64,000 nt of DNA from contig NC_020126.1 of NCBI RefSeq assembly GCF_000331735.1, positions 5,722,501 to 5,786,500 of the forward strand, written 5' to 3'. The stretch comes from Myxococcus stipitatus DSM 14675 (GTDB lineage Bacteria > Myxococcota > Myxococcia > Myxococcales > Myxococcaceae). Positions 28,661-38,219 of this stretch are shown here, one piece after another. Positions within the stretch are counted from its first letter, which is position 1, and the number at the start of each line of letters is the position of its first letter. Below the pieces are notes generated by a model, which saw only the letters and a program-made list of their open reading frames with translations, had not been told where the DNA came from and ran no database searches. Made by a program: the position numbers and the translations under genes.

Positions 28661-29523
28661 GGACTCACCCTCCCAGGGCTCGCCGCCGCCGTGGCGGTGG
28701 GGCCCTCGAACTGGGGGGCCTCGTACCAGGGCGTCTGGAGGAAACCCAGCACCTCGCGGACGTACTCCTCGGGCGCCTCCAGGTGCGGCGCATGGCCACA
28801 ATCCGCGAAGGCATGACGCCACACCACGGGCAGCTCCGCCGCCATGCGGCGCGCGGTCTGCGTGAACTTGTCGTCGCGTGCTCCCGTGAGCAGCAACGTG
28901 GGCAGGCGCTGATGGTGCAGCTCCGACCAATAGTCCGGTTGCACCCCCAGCCCCAGGGTCTCCAGCGCTCCAGCGAGGCCCTCGGAGGAGCACGCCCGGC
29001 GGTGAGCCCGCAGCGTCTCACGGCGCTCCGTGGGCATGGCCCGCAGGCCATCGAACAGCGGCAGCGCTTCCCACCGCTCGACGAACGCGTCCACGCCGCG
29101 CGCGCGGATGAAGGTCGCGAGCTGCCCGTCCGCCTCGCGCCTCGCGGCCCGCTCCTGGCGCCGATGCAATCCGGGTGAGCCGCTCTCCATGATGAGCCGG
29201 CCGAACCGGTCCGGCGCCCGCACCGCCGCGGCCAACGCAATCCGCGCGCCCTGCGAGTAGCCCAGGAGGTCCACCGTGCCCACCCCCAGCTTGTCGACCA
29301 GGGCCACCAGCGCGTCGACCGTCTCCAGGAAGCCGTCGCGGCCCTTGCGCTCCGGCAGCGGCGTGGCGCCGTGTCCCGGCAGGTCCACCGCGATGGCTCG
29401 CACGGAGCGGCCCATCAGCGGACGCAGGCCCTGGAACGAGGCCCGGTTCCCCGTGAAGCCATGGAGCAGCACGAGCGGCCGACTGCCCTCGCCCCACGTC
29501 TCGTAAGCCAGCGTCACAGCCAT
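28657..29523 (-). CDS. menH: 2-Succinyl-6-hydroxy-2,4-cyclohexadiene-1-carboxylate synthase
   Basis: MenH eliminates pyruvate from SEPHCHC to give SHCHC. The 288-residue alpha/beta-hydrolase has LVLLHGFTGNRASFQ, and the nucleophile elbow is in LLGYSQGARIALAAAV. The catalytic histidine lies near the end in FADCGHAPHLEAPEEY, with an Asp in LLLTGARDDKFT. The ATG at 29523 has GGGAGGGACC just upstream; the same frame stays open far upstream inside menD but is only a shadow there. It overlaps menD by 10 nt and menA by 4 nt. Confidence 0.92.
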   Translation of the reverse strand: MAVTLAYETWGEGSRPLVLLHGFTGNRASFQGLRPLMGRSVRAIAVDLPGHGATPLPERKGRDGFLETVDALVALVDKLGVGTVDLLGYSQGARIALAAAVRAPDRFGRLIMESGSPGLHRRQERAARREADGQLATFIRARGVDAFVERWEALPLFDGLRAMPTERRETLRAHRRACSSEGLAGALETLGLGVQPDYWSELHHQRLPTLLLTGARDDKFTQTARRMAAELPVVWRHAFADCGHAPHLEAPEEYVREVLGFLQTPWYEAPQFEGPTATAAASPGRVSP

Positions 29524-31283
29524 GGTCCCTCCCCGAGCGCGGCGGCCATCCGCGCGAAGAGCTGCCGGTGGTCGTCCACGTTCGCGGCCCGGTCCACGAC
29601 CACCTCGACCAGATGCAGACCGCCCTCGAGTCCCTCGCGCACCGCCCCACGAAGCGCCGAGGGCGTCGTCGGACGATGGAACCGCGCCCCACCCAGCGCC
29701 GCCGCGTGCGACAGGTCCACGCCGTGCGGCGTGCCGAACAGCGTCTCGAACTCGTCCGGCTTCGCCGCCTGCGCGATGGGCAGGAACGAGAAGATGCCAC
29801 CACCGTCGTTGTTCACCGCGACGACGGTGAGCGGAACCTTCGCGCGAGACGCCGTGACGAACGCGCCCACGTCGTGCAGGAGCGCCAGGTCTCCCGTCAG
29901 CAGCACCACCGGACGCGAAGCCGCCGCGGCGACGCCCAGCGCGCTGGAGATGATGCCGTCGATGCCGTTGGCTCCGCGATTCGCGAGCACGCGCAGGGGC
30001 ATCGTCCCCGCGGGAGCAAACGCGTCCACGTCGCGGATGGGCATGCTGCTGGAGACGAACAGCGCGGCCCCCGCGGGAAGCGCGGCCACCACCTCGCGCG
30101 CGATTCGCGGCTCGGTGAGCGCATCGGGACGCTCCGCGAACGCCGCCTCCAGCGCGCCCCGCGCCATCCGCTCCGCGGTGATGAAGCCCTGCGCCCACCG
30201 TCCAGGCCCGCGAGTCAGCCCCTTCGCCAGCGCGGCACACGCCGCCACCGCCGAGCCCTCCACCACCGTGGCCGCTCGATGCGCGGGGTCGAACAACGCG
30301 CCGCCATCGCTGAAGAGGACCACCTCCGCCCCCGACGCGTCCAGCCACTGCTGCGGCACCTTCGGCGTCAGCCCCCCGCCGAACCGCAGCACCAGCTCCG
30401 GCCGGTGCGTCCGCGCGAACGGGGCATGGCGCAGCAGGGCGTCGTAGTACGAGAGCGTCAGCGGACCGCCTCCATACCGAGCCTGCGAAGTCGCCTCCGC
30501 CAACACCGGGTAGCCCGTGGCCTGGGACAGCGCGGAGATGGCTTCGGAGAAGCCATCCGCCTCGTCGCGCGGACCACAGACGATGACGCCGCGCTCCGTG
30601 GAGGCGATGCGCTGACGGATTGACTCCAACACCGCCGCATCCGGTGCCGGCATGGGCGGCACGATGCGCGTGAAGGGCACACCCGCGCGGCCCGACTTCG
30701 ACAGCGCGGACAGGCGCTCTTCACCAAAAGCTTCCGTCACCGGAGCGAGCGGCTCGCGGAAGGGCACGTTGAGCTGCACGGCCCCTCGCGGTGCACGCAT
30801 CGACGTCGCGGCGGCTCGCGCGGCGGTGGCTCGCAGGTGGGCCAGCGCCACGTCGCTGGCTTCGGGCACACCGACGTCCGAGAAGCTGCGCGCATGCTCG
30901 CCGTAGAAGCGCGCCTGCGGCACGGTCTGCGCCGCGCCCCACCCCTGAAGCTCCAGCGGGCGGTCCGCCGTGAGAACAATCAAGGGCACCTGAGACAGCG
31001 ACGCCTCGATGACCGCGGGATAGAAGTGCGCGCCCGCCGTGCCGCTCGTCGCCACGAGAATCACCGGCGCGCGCGACTGCTTGGCGAGCCCCAAGCCGAA
31101 GAACGCGGCGCTCCGCTCGTCGATGACGGACCAGACGCGCAGGCCCTCCGCGCGAGCACACGCCAGCGCCAGGGGCGAGGAGCGTGAGCCCGGACACACC
31201 ACGGCGTGCCTCGCACCGCCGCGCACCAGTTCCTCGACGAGGGCCCGAGCCCACAGCACGTTGAGGTTACTGTCGCCCGACAT
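29514..31283 (-). CDS. menD: 2-Succinyl-5-enolpyruvyl-6-hydroxy-3-cyclohexene-1-carboxylate synthase
   Basis: MenD is a thiamine-diphosphate enzyme that adds the succinyl unit from 2-oxoglutarate to isochorismate. The 589-residue protein begins with the usual SNLNVLWARALVEELVRGG and VVCPGSRSSPLALA. RGANGIDGIISSALGVA and the ThDP/Mg motif LTGDLALLHD through VNNDGGGIFSFLP are present. The ATG at 31283 has GGGAGG upstream and overlaps the end of menF by 17 nt. It commits isochorismate to menaquinone. Confidence 0.96.
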   Translation of the reverse strand: MSGDSNLNVLWARALVEELVRGGARHAVVCPGSRSSPLALACARAEGLRVWSVIDERSAAFFGLGLAKQSRAPVILVATSGTAGAHFYPAVIEASLSQVPLIVLTADRPLELQGWGAAQTVPQARFYGEHARSFSDVGVPEASDVALAHLRATAARAAATSMRAPRGAVQLNVPFREPLAPVTEAFGEERLSALSKSGRAGVPFTRIVPPMPAPDAAVLESIRQRIASTERGVIVCGPRDEADGFSEAISALSQATGYPVLAEATSQARYGGGPLTLSYYDALLRHAPFARTHRPELVLRFGGGLTPKVPQQWLDASGAEVVLFSDGGALFDPAHRAATVVEGSAVAACAALAKGLTRGPGRWAQGFITAERMARGALEAAFAERPDALTEPRIAREVVAALPAGAALFVSSSMPIRDVDAFAPAGTMPLRVLANRGANGIDGIISSALGVAAAASRPVVLLTGDLALLHDVGAFVTASRAKVPLTVVAVNNDGGGIFSFLPIAQAAKPDEFETLFGTPHGVDLSHAAALGGARFHRPTTPSALRGAVREGLEGGLHLVEVVVDRAANVDDHRQLFARMAAALGEGPWL

Positions 31284-32577
31284 CCACGCCTCCCAGCGCA
31301 CGCAACACGGCCAGACTCTTCATCTCCGTCTCCCGCCACTCCGCCTCCGCGATGGAGCCGGCCACGATTCCGCAACCCACGAACAACCGAGCCCTCGCGC
31401 CCCGCACCCTCGCCGAGCGCAACGCCACCATCAGGTGCGCACGCCCAGGCCCCATCCACCCCACCGGCCCCGCGTACCAGCCCCGGTCCAACCCCTCGTG
31501 CTCCACCAGGAAGGACAGCGCGCGCTCGCGCGGCGTGCCGCCCACCGCCGGCGTGGGATGCAGCGCCCCCACCACCTGCGCGGCGGAGACGCCTTCCTTC
31601 AGCTCCGCGCGAATGCCCGTGCGCAGGTGCACCACGTTCTTCAGCGTCAACAGGCGAGGCTCGGCGTCCGCGTGAACGTCCGACACCAGGGAGCGCAGCG
31701 TCGCGAGGATGTAGCGCACCACCGCCTCGTGCTCTCGCACTTCCTTGTCCACGCCCCGCAGCCCGTCGGCCTGCTGGGGTGAGGCCGTCCCGGCGAGCGC
31801 CTCGGTCTCGAGCACACGGCCGTCCACGCGGCACAGCGTCTCCGGCGTCGCGCCGAGGAAGCACGTGCCATCCGGCACCCGGAACAAGAACGTGGCGCAG
31901 CGAGGGTTCTGCTCCCGCAAGCGCGCCAGCACATCCACGACCTCGAAGGCCGCGGGGCCCTCCACATCCACGGCCCGCGCCAGCACGACCTTCTGAAGCT
32001 GTCCGGAGGCGATGGCCTCCAGCGCACGCTCCACCCGCGCCTCGAACTCCGGGCGCGACGACTTCGACGACAGCTCCACCGCGCCGCCCCGCGCGTGGCG
32101 ATAGCCCTCCGCGAAGCGCGTCCGCACCCGCTCCAGTCGCGAGCGAACCGCGTCCTCACCGCCACGGCCCTCGGGGGCGAAGGCCGCCACGGCCACCCCG
32201 CTCGCCGTGCGCCACACCAGCACCTCGGGGAGCGTCCAGCGGGCCACGCCGTGAGACGCCCAGCCCGCGTCCGGAAGCCCCGTCGCACCGAAGCGCAGGC
32301 CGCCGAACCAGGGGCCGGGCATGTCGGCGGGCGGCGCGCCCAACCAACGCAACTCCAGGGCGCCCAGCGCGGCCATGACCGCGGGCACCTGCGCGGAATC
32401 CGTGGCCTCCACCACGGCCGCCTCACCCCATCCCGCCGCCGCCTCGCGCTCCAGGGGCCGCTCCCAATAGACCGTTGGAACGCCCAGCGAATCCGCGCCA
32501 GAGAGCGGATCCACCGCGGCCAGGGGCATCATTCCGGCCACCCAGCGCTGGCTCTCAACGGGATTGAGCGTCTTCAT
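31267..32577 (-). CDS. menF: Isochorismate synthase
   Basis: The enzyme isomerises chorismate to isochorismate. The 436-residue chorismate-binding protein has the ADC-synthase-like C-terminal domain: LQKVVLARAVDVEGPAAFE with the general base lysine, FLGATPETLCRVDGRVLETEALAGT, KEVREHEAVVRYI, LHPTPAVGGTPRERAL and LFVGCGIVAGSIAEAEWRETEMK. The last two carry the Mg ligands. It is the first gene of menF-D-H-A-C-E. GAGG lies 7 nt before the ATG. The divergent neighbour is the first gene of the aro operon, so substrate supply and use share one control region. Confidence 0.94.
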   Translation of the reverse strand: MKTLNPVESQRWVAGMMPLAAVDPLSGADSLGVPTVYWERPLEREAAAGWGEAAVVEATDSAQVPAVMAALGALELRWLGAPPADMPGPWFGGLRFGATGLPDAGWASHGVARWTLPEVLVWRTASGVAVAAFAPEGRGGEDAVRSRLERVRTRFAEGYRHARGGAVELSSKSSRPEFEARVERALEAIASGQLQKVVLARAVDVEGPAAFEVVDVLARLREQNPRCATFLFRVPDGTCFLGATPETLCRVDGRVLETEALAGTASPQQADGLRGVDKEVREHEAVVRYILATLRSLVSDVHADAEPRLLTLKNVVHLRTGIRAELKEGVSAAQVVGALHPTPAVGGTPRERALSFLVEHEGLDRGWYAGPVGWMGPGRAHLMVALRSARVRGARARLFVGCGIVAGSIAEAEWRETEMKSLAVLRALGGVDVGRQ

Positions 32578-32617
32578 CAGCGGTCCTCATCCGCGACTGC
32601 CCTGAAATCACCTTCGG

Positions 32618-32645
32618 TTGTCTTCTAAGCCATCTCGGCTATACA
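32618..32645 (+). promoter_or_regulatory. Putative promoter of the aro operon
   Basis: TTGTCT (32618-32623, four of six) is followed by 16 nt and TATACA (32640-32645, four of six). The predicted start site near 32652 lies just before the inverted repeat at 32655-32676, so that repeat would be in the first bases of the mRNA. Confidence 0.45.
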
Positions 32646-32654
32646 TGCACCAAG

Positions 32655-32676
32655 GAGTTCAAAACCTCTTGAACTC
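32655..32676 (+). promoter_or_regulatory. Perfect 8-bp inverted repeat in the aro operon leader
   Basis: GAGTTCAA and TTGAACTC (32655-32662 and 32669-32676) are separated by 6 nt, right behind the predicted start site and 5 nt before the ATG at 32682. The repeat is AT-rich against a GC-rich background. It could be an operator, placed where a bound repressor would block both divergent operons, or a 5' hairpin affecting translation of aroF. Confidence 0.55.
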
Positions 32677-32681
32677 GGTGG

Positions 32682-33595
<914 letters not shown>

Positions 33596-33599
<4 letters not shown>

Positions 33600-34285
33600 G
33601 CACCGAAGTCCGTCAGATGTTCTCCTCCATCGCCACGCGGTACGACGTGACGAACGAAGTCCTCTCGTTCGGCATCCACCGCCTGTGGCGACGGACGGCC
33701 GTGCGTCTCAGCCGGGCGAAGGCGGGCGACAGCGTCCTCGACTGCGCGTCCGGCACGGGCGACCTGGCGCTCGCGTTCAAACGCAAGGTGGGCGCCACGG
33801 GCCACGTGCTCGGCACGGACTTCTGCCCGGAGATGCTGGAGAGCGCTCCCGCGAAGGCGGCCAAGGCGGGCCTCCAGGTGGACTTCCAGGTCGCGGACGC
33901 CATGGCGCTGCCCTTCGAGGACAACCGCTTCGACGTGGCCTCCATCGCCTTCGGCATCCGCAACGTGGATGACCCGGTGAAGTGCCTCAAGGAGATGGGG
34001 CGCGTGGTGAAGCCCGGTGGCCGTGTCGTCGTGCTGGAGTTCGGCCAGCCGGAGGGTGTCTTCGGCGCGCTCTTCCGCTTCTACAGCAAGACGGTGATGC
34101 CGGCGATCGGCGGCATGCTCACCGGCAACCGCGCGGCCTACGAGTACCTGCCCCGCACGTCGGCGGCGTTCCCCGCGGGAGAGCGGTTCCTGTCGCTGAT
34201 GGACCAGTCCGGCGCCTATGCGGAGCGAAGCGCGCACCCGCTGACGTTCGGAACGGCCAACGTCTATGTCGGCCTCGTCCGCTGA
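33596..34285 (+). CDS. ubiE: Demethylmenaquinone methyltransferase (UbiE/MenG)
   Basis: The enzyme methylates demethylmenaquinone with SAM, the last step of menaquinone synthesis. The 229-residue protein has the family start VRQMFSSIATRYDVTNEVLS. DSVLDCASGTGDLALAF is SAM motif I. GTDFCPEMLE, FDVASIAFGIRNV and EMGRVVKPGGRVVVLEFGQP follow. Its place in the aro operon, away from the men operon, ties quinone completion to chorismate supply. It overlaps aroF by 4 nt and aroK by 20 nt. A role in ubiquinone is unlikely given the men genes. Confidence 0.94.
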
Positions 34286-34868
34286 AGCACGGCGGTCCCG
34301 TGTCGAGCATGTCCTGTCCTCGGTGGATCCCCGGCTCGCGCCGGCGCTGAGAGAAGCCCTGGCGCGACCAGGGCCCGTGCCGCGCCCGGAAGCCGGACAG
34401 ACGGTGGTGCTGTGCGGCCACCGGAGCGCGGGCAAGTCCACGCTCCTGCCTCGGGTCGCGGGTCTGCTCGAGCGGCGGGGCGTGGACCTGGATGCCCACC
34501 TGGAGCGGCTCCACGGCCGCCCGCTGAAGACGTGGGTGGCGCAGTCCCCCGCCGAGTTCCGCGCCGCCGAGCGCCGCGCCCTGCTGGAGCTTCCGCCGGG
34601 GGGATTGGTGGCGGTGGGGGGAGGCTTCCTCTCCCATCACCCCGACGCGCTGGAGGGCATGTTCACCCTCATCATCCCGATCACCTTCGAGACCTATCGG
34701 GACCGGCTGACGGCGGACCGGACGCGGCCTCGACTGCGGCCGGACGTCTCGCTGGAGGAGGAGATCTCCTCCGTCTTCCATGAACGCGAGGCCCTGCACG
34801 CCCGCGTCCCCACCATCGCCCTGGTGGACTTCCTCCGGGGCTGCCTCCACTCAGAGGAGTCCCCGTGA
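34266..34868 (+). CDS. aroK: Shikimate kinase-like protein
   Basis: The protein phosphorylates shikimate at the 3-hydroxyl. The 200-residue protein has the P-loop VVLCGHRSAGKSTLLPRVAG and the shikimate-binding DLDAHLERLHGRPLKTWV. VAVGGGFLSHHPDA and the lid DRTRPRLRPDVSLEEEI complete it. About 45 extra N-terminal residues precede the core. The family's usual R-x-x-E substrate motif is represented by the FRAAERRALLEL segment. Its position in the aro operon supports the assignment. It overlaps ubiE by 20 nt and the next gene by 4 nt. Confidence 0.9.
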   Translation: MSASSAEARRSRVEHVLSSVDPRLAPALREALARPGPVPRPEAGQTVVLCGHRSAGKSTLLPRVAGLLERRGVDLDAHLERLHGRPLKTWVAQSPAEFRAAERRALLELPPGGLVAVGGGFLSHHPDALEGMFTLIIPITFETYRDRLTADRTRPRLRPDVSLEEEISSVFHEREALHARVPTIALVDFLRGCLHSEESP

Positions 34869-36136
34869 CACCCGCTCGGCGTGTCGTGACGTTGCCTCCC
34901 ACCCTGCTCGGCTCCGACGCCGTGCACTTCGCGCGGGGGTGCCAGCGTCGCGGCGCCGATGTGCTGGAGATCCGCACCGACCTGCACGCCCCCGACGCGG
35001 TGGACCCGGCCGCCCTGGCGAGCGTGCTCCCGCTGCTCGTCTCCGAGCGCGGCAAGCCACTCCCCGCCGCGTGGGTCTCCGCCGCGTGGCGCGTGGACCG
35101 GGACTTGATGGACGCCACCGGGCACCAGGGCTCGCTCGACGCGCCCTCCGGCAAGCTGCTCGCGTCCCACCACGCGGAGCGACCGCTCAGCACGGCTGAG
35201 GCGCTGAGCCTCTGGGAGCGCGACCTTCCCGCCGATGCCCTCGTGAAGCACGTGGAGCCGATGACTCACCCGGACCAGGTCCGCACGCTATTGGAGACCC
35301 AACGGCGGATGATGGACCGGTTCGGCCCGACACGCGTCACCGTGCTCGGCATGGGCTCCGTCGCGCTGCCCGCCCGCGCGGTGCTGGCCCGGAACAACCT
35401 GCTCGACTACGTGGCCGCGGGAGGATCCTGGGCCGCGGCACCGGGGCAGCGGCTCCTGGACGACGTCGTGCGAGAGTGGCGCGGCGCGGACCGCACCACC
35501 CTGCCCGCCCCGCTGCGGCTGGGCATCTTCGGCACGTCCATCACCCACTCGCGCTCGCCGCGCATCCACCGCCAGCCCTTCGACCGCATCGACATTCCCG
35601 AGGACGGCCCCGTGGAGGCGCTCGTGGACTCGCTGCTCCCGAGCCATGGGGGCTTCGCCGTCACGAGCCCGTTCAAGATGCGGCTCGCGAAGCACACGGG
35701 CTCGCCGCTGGACGCCATCAACACCCTGGTGCGCCGGGGCGACCGGTGGGAGTCCTTCAACACCGACACCGAGGGCGCCCGGAAGGTGCTGGAGCGCCTG
35801 GGCGCGGTGGACGTGTTCGTGCTGGGTGACGGCGGTGCAACGTCCGCCCTGCGCACCGTGGCCACCGAGCGAGGCCAGGCGCTGCGCATCCTCCGGCGCG
35901 CGGACATCCAGGCCCCCCTCACCGGGGCCGGTGTCTGGACGTGGCCGGACCGGGTGGCTGCTCCGGATTCCCTGCGATTCGAGCGAGCACGCGTCGCGGT
36001 GATCGCATACGGTGCCCCCGGCCGACGCATCGCCGCGGAGATTTCGCGGCGCGGAGGCACCCCTGTCCTGCTGGGCGCGGCGTGGTTCGTCGCACAGGCC
36101 CGGCGTCAACGCGAGCTCTGGGAGACAGCAACGTGA
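34865..36136 (+). CDS. aroDE: Fused type I 3-dehydroquinate dehydratase / shikimate dehydrogenase
   Basis: The 423-residue protein combines two consecutive steps. The N-terminal dehydratase domain (1-205) has the substrate motif DVLEIRTD (33-39) and ASHHAERPLS (100-109) with the catalytic histidine. LVKHVEPM (126-133) carries the Schiff-base lysine, and AAPGQ (191-195) closes it. The dehydrogenase domain (216-423) has GIFGTSITHSRSPRIH (220-235), VTSPFK (266-271) with the catalytic lysine, LDAINT (282-287), NTDTEG (299-304) and the NADP loop GDGGATSA (321-328). Both domains are short: the RTxxEGG-type segment of the dehydratase is not evident. The start ATG/GTG overlaps aroK, and the stop overlaps aroC (GTGA). 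Confidence 0.9.
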   Translation: MTPARRVVTLPPTLLGSDAVHFARGCQRRGADVLEIRTDLHAPDAVDPAALASVLPLLVSERGKPLPAAWVSAAWRVDRDLMDATGHQGSLDAPSGKLLASHHAERPLSTAEALSLWERDLPADALVKHVEPMTHPDQVRTLLETQRRMMDRFGPTRVTVLGMGSVALPARAVLARNNLLDYVAAGGSWAAAPGQRLLDDVVREWRGADRTTLPAPLRLGIFGTSITHSRSPRIHRQPFDRIDIPEDGPVEALVDSLLPSHGGFAVTSPFKMRLAKHTGSPLDAINTLVRRGDRWESFNTDTEGARKVLERLGAVDVFVLGDGGATSALRTVATERGQALRILRRADIQAPLTGAGVWTWPDRVAAPDSLRFERARVAVIAYGAPGRRIAAEISRRGGTPVLLGAAWFVAQARRQRELWETAT

Positions 36137-37152
36137 ACACCTTTGGAACCCTCTTTCGCGTGACGACATTTGGCGAGAGCCACGGCCCCGCGCTCGGCGC
36201 GGTGGTGGATGGCTGCCCCGCCGGTGTCCCGCTCACCCGCGAGCGCATCCAGGCCGCGTTGGACCGACGCCGTCCGGGCCAGTCCGCCCTCGTCACGCCT
36301 CGCAACGAGCCGGACCAGGTGGAGATCCTCTCCGGCGTCTTCGAGGACAAGACGCTCGGCACGCCCATCGCGGCCATCGTCCGCAACACCAACCAGCGCT
36401 CCGGCGACTACGAGCAGCTCAAGCAGGTGGACCGGCCCGGCCACGCCGACGCCGTCTGGCGCGAGCGCTACAAGCACCGCGACCACCGCGGCGGCGGCCG
36501 CACCAGCGGACGCGAGACGCTCTGCCGCGTCATCGGCGGCACCATCGCGGAGGCCTATCTGGAGCGCGACCTGCCCACCGTGAGCACCGTCGCGTACGTG
36601 TCCCAGGTCGGTGACCTCGTGGCCTCCGTGCCCGCGCTCGGGCTCACCCGGGCGATGGTGGATGCACACCCGACGCGCTGCCCGGACCTCGCCGTTCGGG
36701 AGGAGATGTCCCGCCGCATCCTCGCGGCCAAGGAGGCGGGAGACAGCCTGGGAGGCTCCATCGACGTGCGCGTCGAGGGCCTCCCCGTGGGGCTGGGTGA
36801 GCCCATCTTCGGGAAGATCAAGGCGCTCATCGCCCAGGCCCTGGGCAGCGTCGGCGCCATCACCGGCGTCATGTGGGGCCCACCGGACCTGCTGGAGCGC
36901 ATTGGCCAGCTCGGGACCCAGTTCCACTCCGTGAAGGACGTCTACGGCGGCATCCAGGGCGGGCTCACCAACGGCGAGCCGCTCCAGGTCCGCGCCTATT
37001 TCAAACCCCCAGCGACGCTGGCGGACCACGCGAAGGGTGGCCGTCACGACCCGTGCATCATGCCCCGCGCCGTTCCGGTGCTGGAGTCCATGGTGTCCCT
37101 GGTCATCGCAGACCTCGTCCAACAGATGAACGCACGCCCCCATACCCTATGA
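36133..37152 (+). CDS. aroC: Chorismate synthase
   Basis: AroC turns EPSP into chorismate with reduced FMN as a catalyst. The 339-residue protein starts (GTG) with the signature NTFGTLFRVTTFGESHGPALG. It continues with DGCPAGVPL, RRRPGQSALVTPRNEPDQVE, the FMN-binding YKHRDHRGGGRTSGRETLCR and KGGRHDPCIMPRAVPVLE. The GTGA start overlaps the aroDE stop, and the ATGA end overlaps aroB. Length and motifs are complete. Confidence 0.97.
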   Translation: MNTFGTLFRVTTFGESHGPALGAVVDGCPAGVPLTRERIQAALDRRRPGQSALVTPRNEPDQVEILSGVFEDKTLGTPIAAIVRNTNQRSGDYEQLKQVDRPGHADAVWRERYKHRDHRGGGRTSGRETLCRVIGGTIAEAYLERDLPTVSTVAYVSQVGDLVASVPALGLTRAMVDAHPTRCPDLAVREEMSRRILAAKEAGDSLGGSIDVRVEGLPVGLGEPIFGKIKALIAQALGSVGAITGVMWGPPDLLERIGQLGTQFHSVKDVYGGIQGGLTNGEPLQVRAYFKPPATLADHAKGGRHDPCIMPRAVPVLESMVSLVIADLVQQMNARPHTL

Positions 37153-38219
37153 ACCCCTACCCTCCCGGCGCCTACCGTCCTCCCAACGACCGCTGGGGTC
37201 CGTTCTCACGTCTCGCCAAGCGCCTTCCCGAGGGAAGTCTCGCCGTGGTGGACCGCACCGTCGCGCGCCTCCACCCCGACCTCATCCCCGCGCTGAAAGC
37301 CCGAGCGCCTCGCGCCATCGTCCAGTTGGTGGGCGGTGAGAGTGCCAAGAGCTTCACGGCGCTGGAGAAGGTGCTCGCCGCGGGGCTGTCCCTGCCGCGC
37401 TCGGGCACGCTGCTCGCCGTGGGCGGAGGCACCGTTGGAGATGTGTCCACCGTCGCCGCGCACCTGCTCAAGCGCGGCGTGCGACTGGTGCAGGTCCCCA
37501 CGACGCTCCTGGCCGCCGTGGACAGCAGCCTGGGTGGAAAGGGCGCGGTGGACCTCACCGTGAAGGGTCGCGTGGTGAAGAACCCCGCGGGCGTCTTCCA
37601 CTACGCCGAGGAGTCGTGGGTCTGCCCGGAGCTGTTCTCGACGCTGTCGCCCACGCAGGTGCGCGAGGGCTCGCTCGAGGCCTGGAAGATGGTCATCAGC
37701 CTGGATGCCGCCCTCTTCCGCCGCTACGTGCGCAAGCCGCCCGCGCTCGAGAAGCTGGTGAAGGACGCGCGCGGCCTCAAGGAGCGCGTCTGCGCGAAGG
37801 ACCCGTATGAGCACACGGGCCTGCGCCGGGTGCTCAACTTCGGGCACACCTTCGGCCACGTGTTGGAGAGCGTGTCGCACTTCAAGCTGTCTCACGGCGA
37901 CGCGGTGGGTCTGGGAATCCTCCTGGCCCTGGACGTGGGCCGCCACCTGGGCGTCACCCCGGAGCCCATCGCCGCCCAGGCCGAGGCCGCGCTCGCCGAA
38001 GGTCCCGGAGTCCTGGGCCGGGAGCGGGTCGCCTCGCTGCTGCGACCGGCGCCGCTCAAGGACATCGTCACGCTGCTCGACGCCGACAAGAAGGCCGGCG
38101 CGAAGGGGGAGCTGCGAATGGTGCTGTTGACGGCCATCGGCTCCACCGAGGTCCGCGACGTCGCGCCCGAGACCTGGCGCGCGCTCTGGCCCTCCTGGAC
38201 GAAGGGGGTGCGTCCGTGA
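37149..38219 (+). CDS. aroB: 3-Dehydroquinate synthase
   Basis: AroB cyclises DAHP to 3-dehydroquinate with NAD and a metal. The 356-residue protein has LLAVGGGTVGDVSTVAAHLL (NAD site). VQVPTTLLAAVDSSLGGKGAVDL is the substrate/phosphate region, with NPAGVFHYAEESWV next to it. The metal-binding histidines lie in LRRVLNFGHTFGHVLES and KLSHGDAVGLGI. It overlaps aroC and aroA by 4 nt each. The N-terminal 35 residues are Pro/Arg-rich and less conserved. Confidence 0.96.
   Translation: MNPYPPGAYRPPNDRWGPFSRLAKRLPEGSLAVVDRTVARLHPDLIPALKARAPRAIVQLVGGESAKSFTALEKVLAAGLSLPRSGTLLAVGGGTVGDVSTVAAHLLKRGVRLVQVPTTLLAAVDSSLGGKGAVDLTVKGRVVKNPAGVFHYAEESWVCPELFSTLSPTQVREGSLEAWKMVISLDAALFRRYVRKPPALEKLVKDARGLKERVCAKDPYEHTGLRRVLNFGHTFGHVLESVSHFKLSHGDAVGLGILLALDVGRHLGVTPEPIAAQAEAALAEGPGVLGRERVASLLRPAPLKDIVTLLDADKKAGAKGELRMVLLTAIGSTEVRDVAPETWRALWPSWTKGVRP

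Noticed and set aside
28661-28993. Upstream extension of the menA frame
   Set aside because: Shadow of menH; the GTG at 28660 overlaps the menH stop and has a good ribosome-binding site.
29524-30348. Upstream extension of the menH frame through menD
   Set aside because: Arg/Gly-rich shadow of menD; MenH aligns from the ATG at 29523 with a strong ribosome-binding site.
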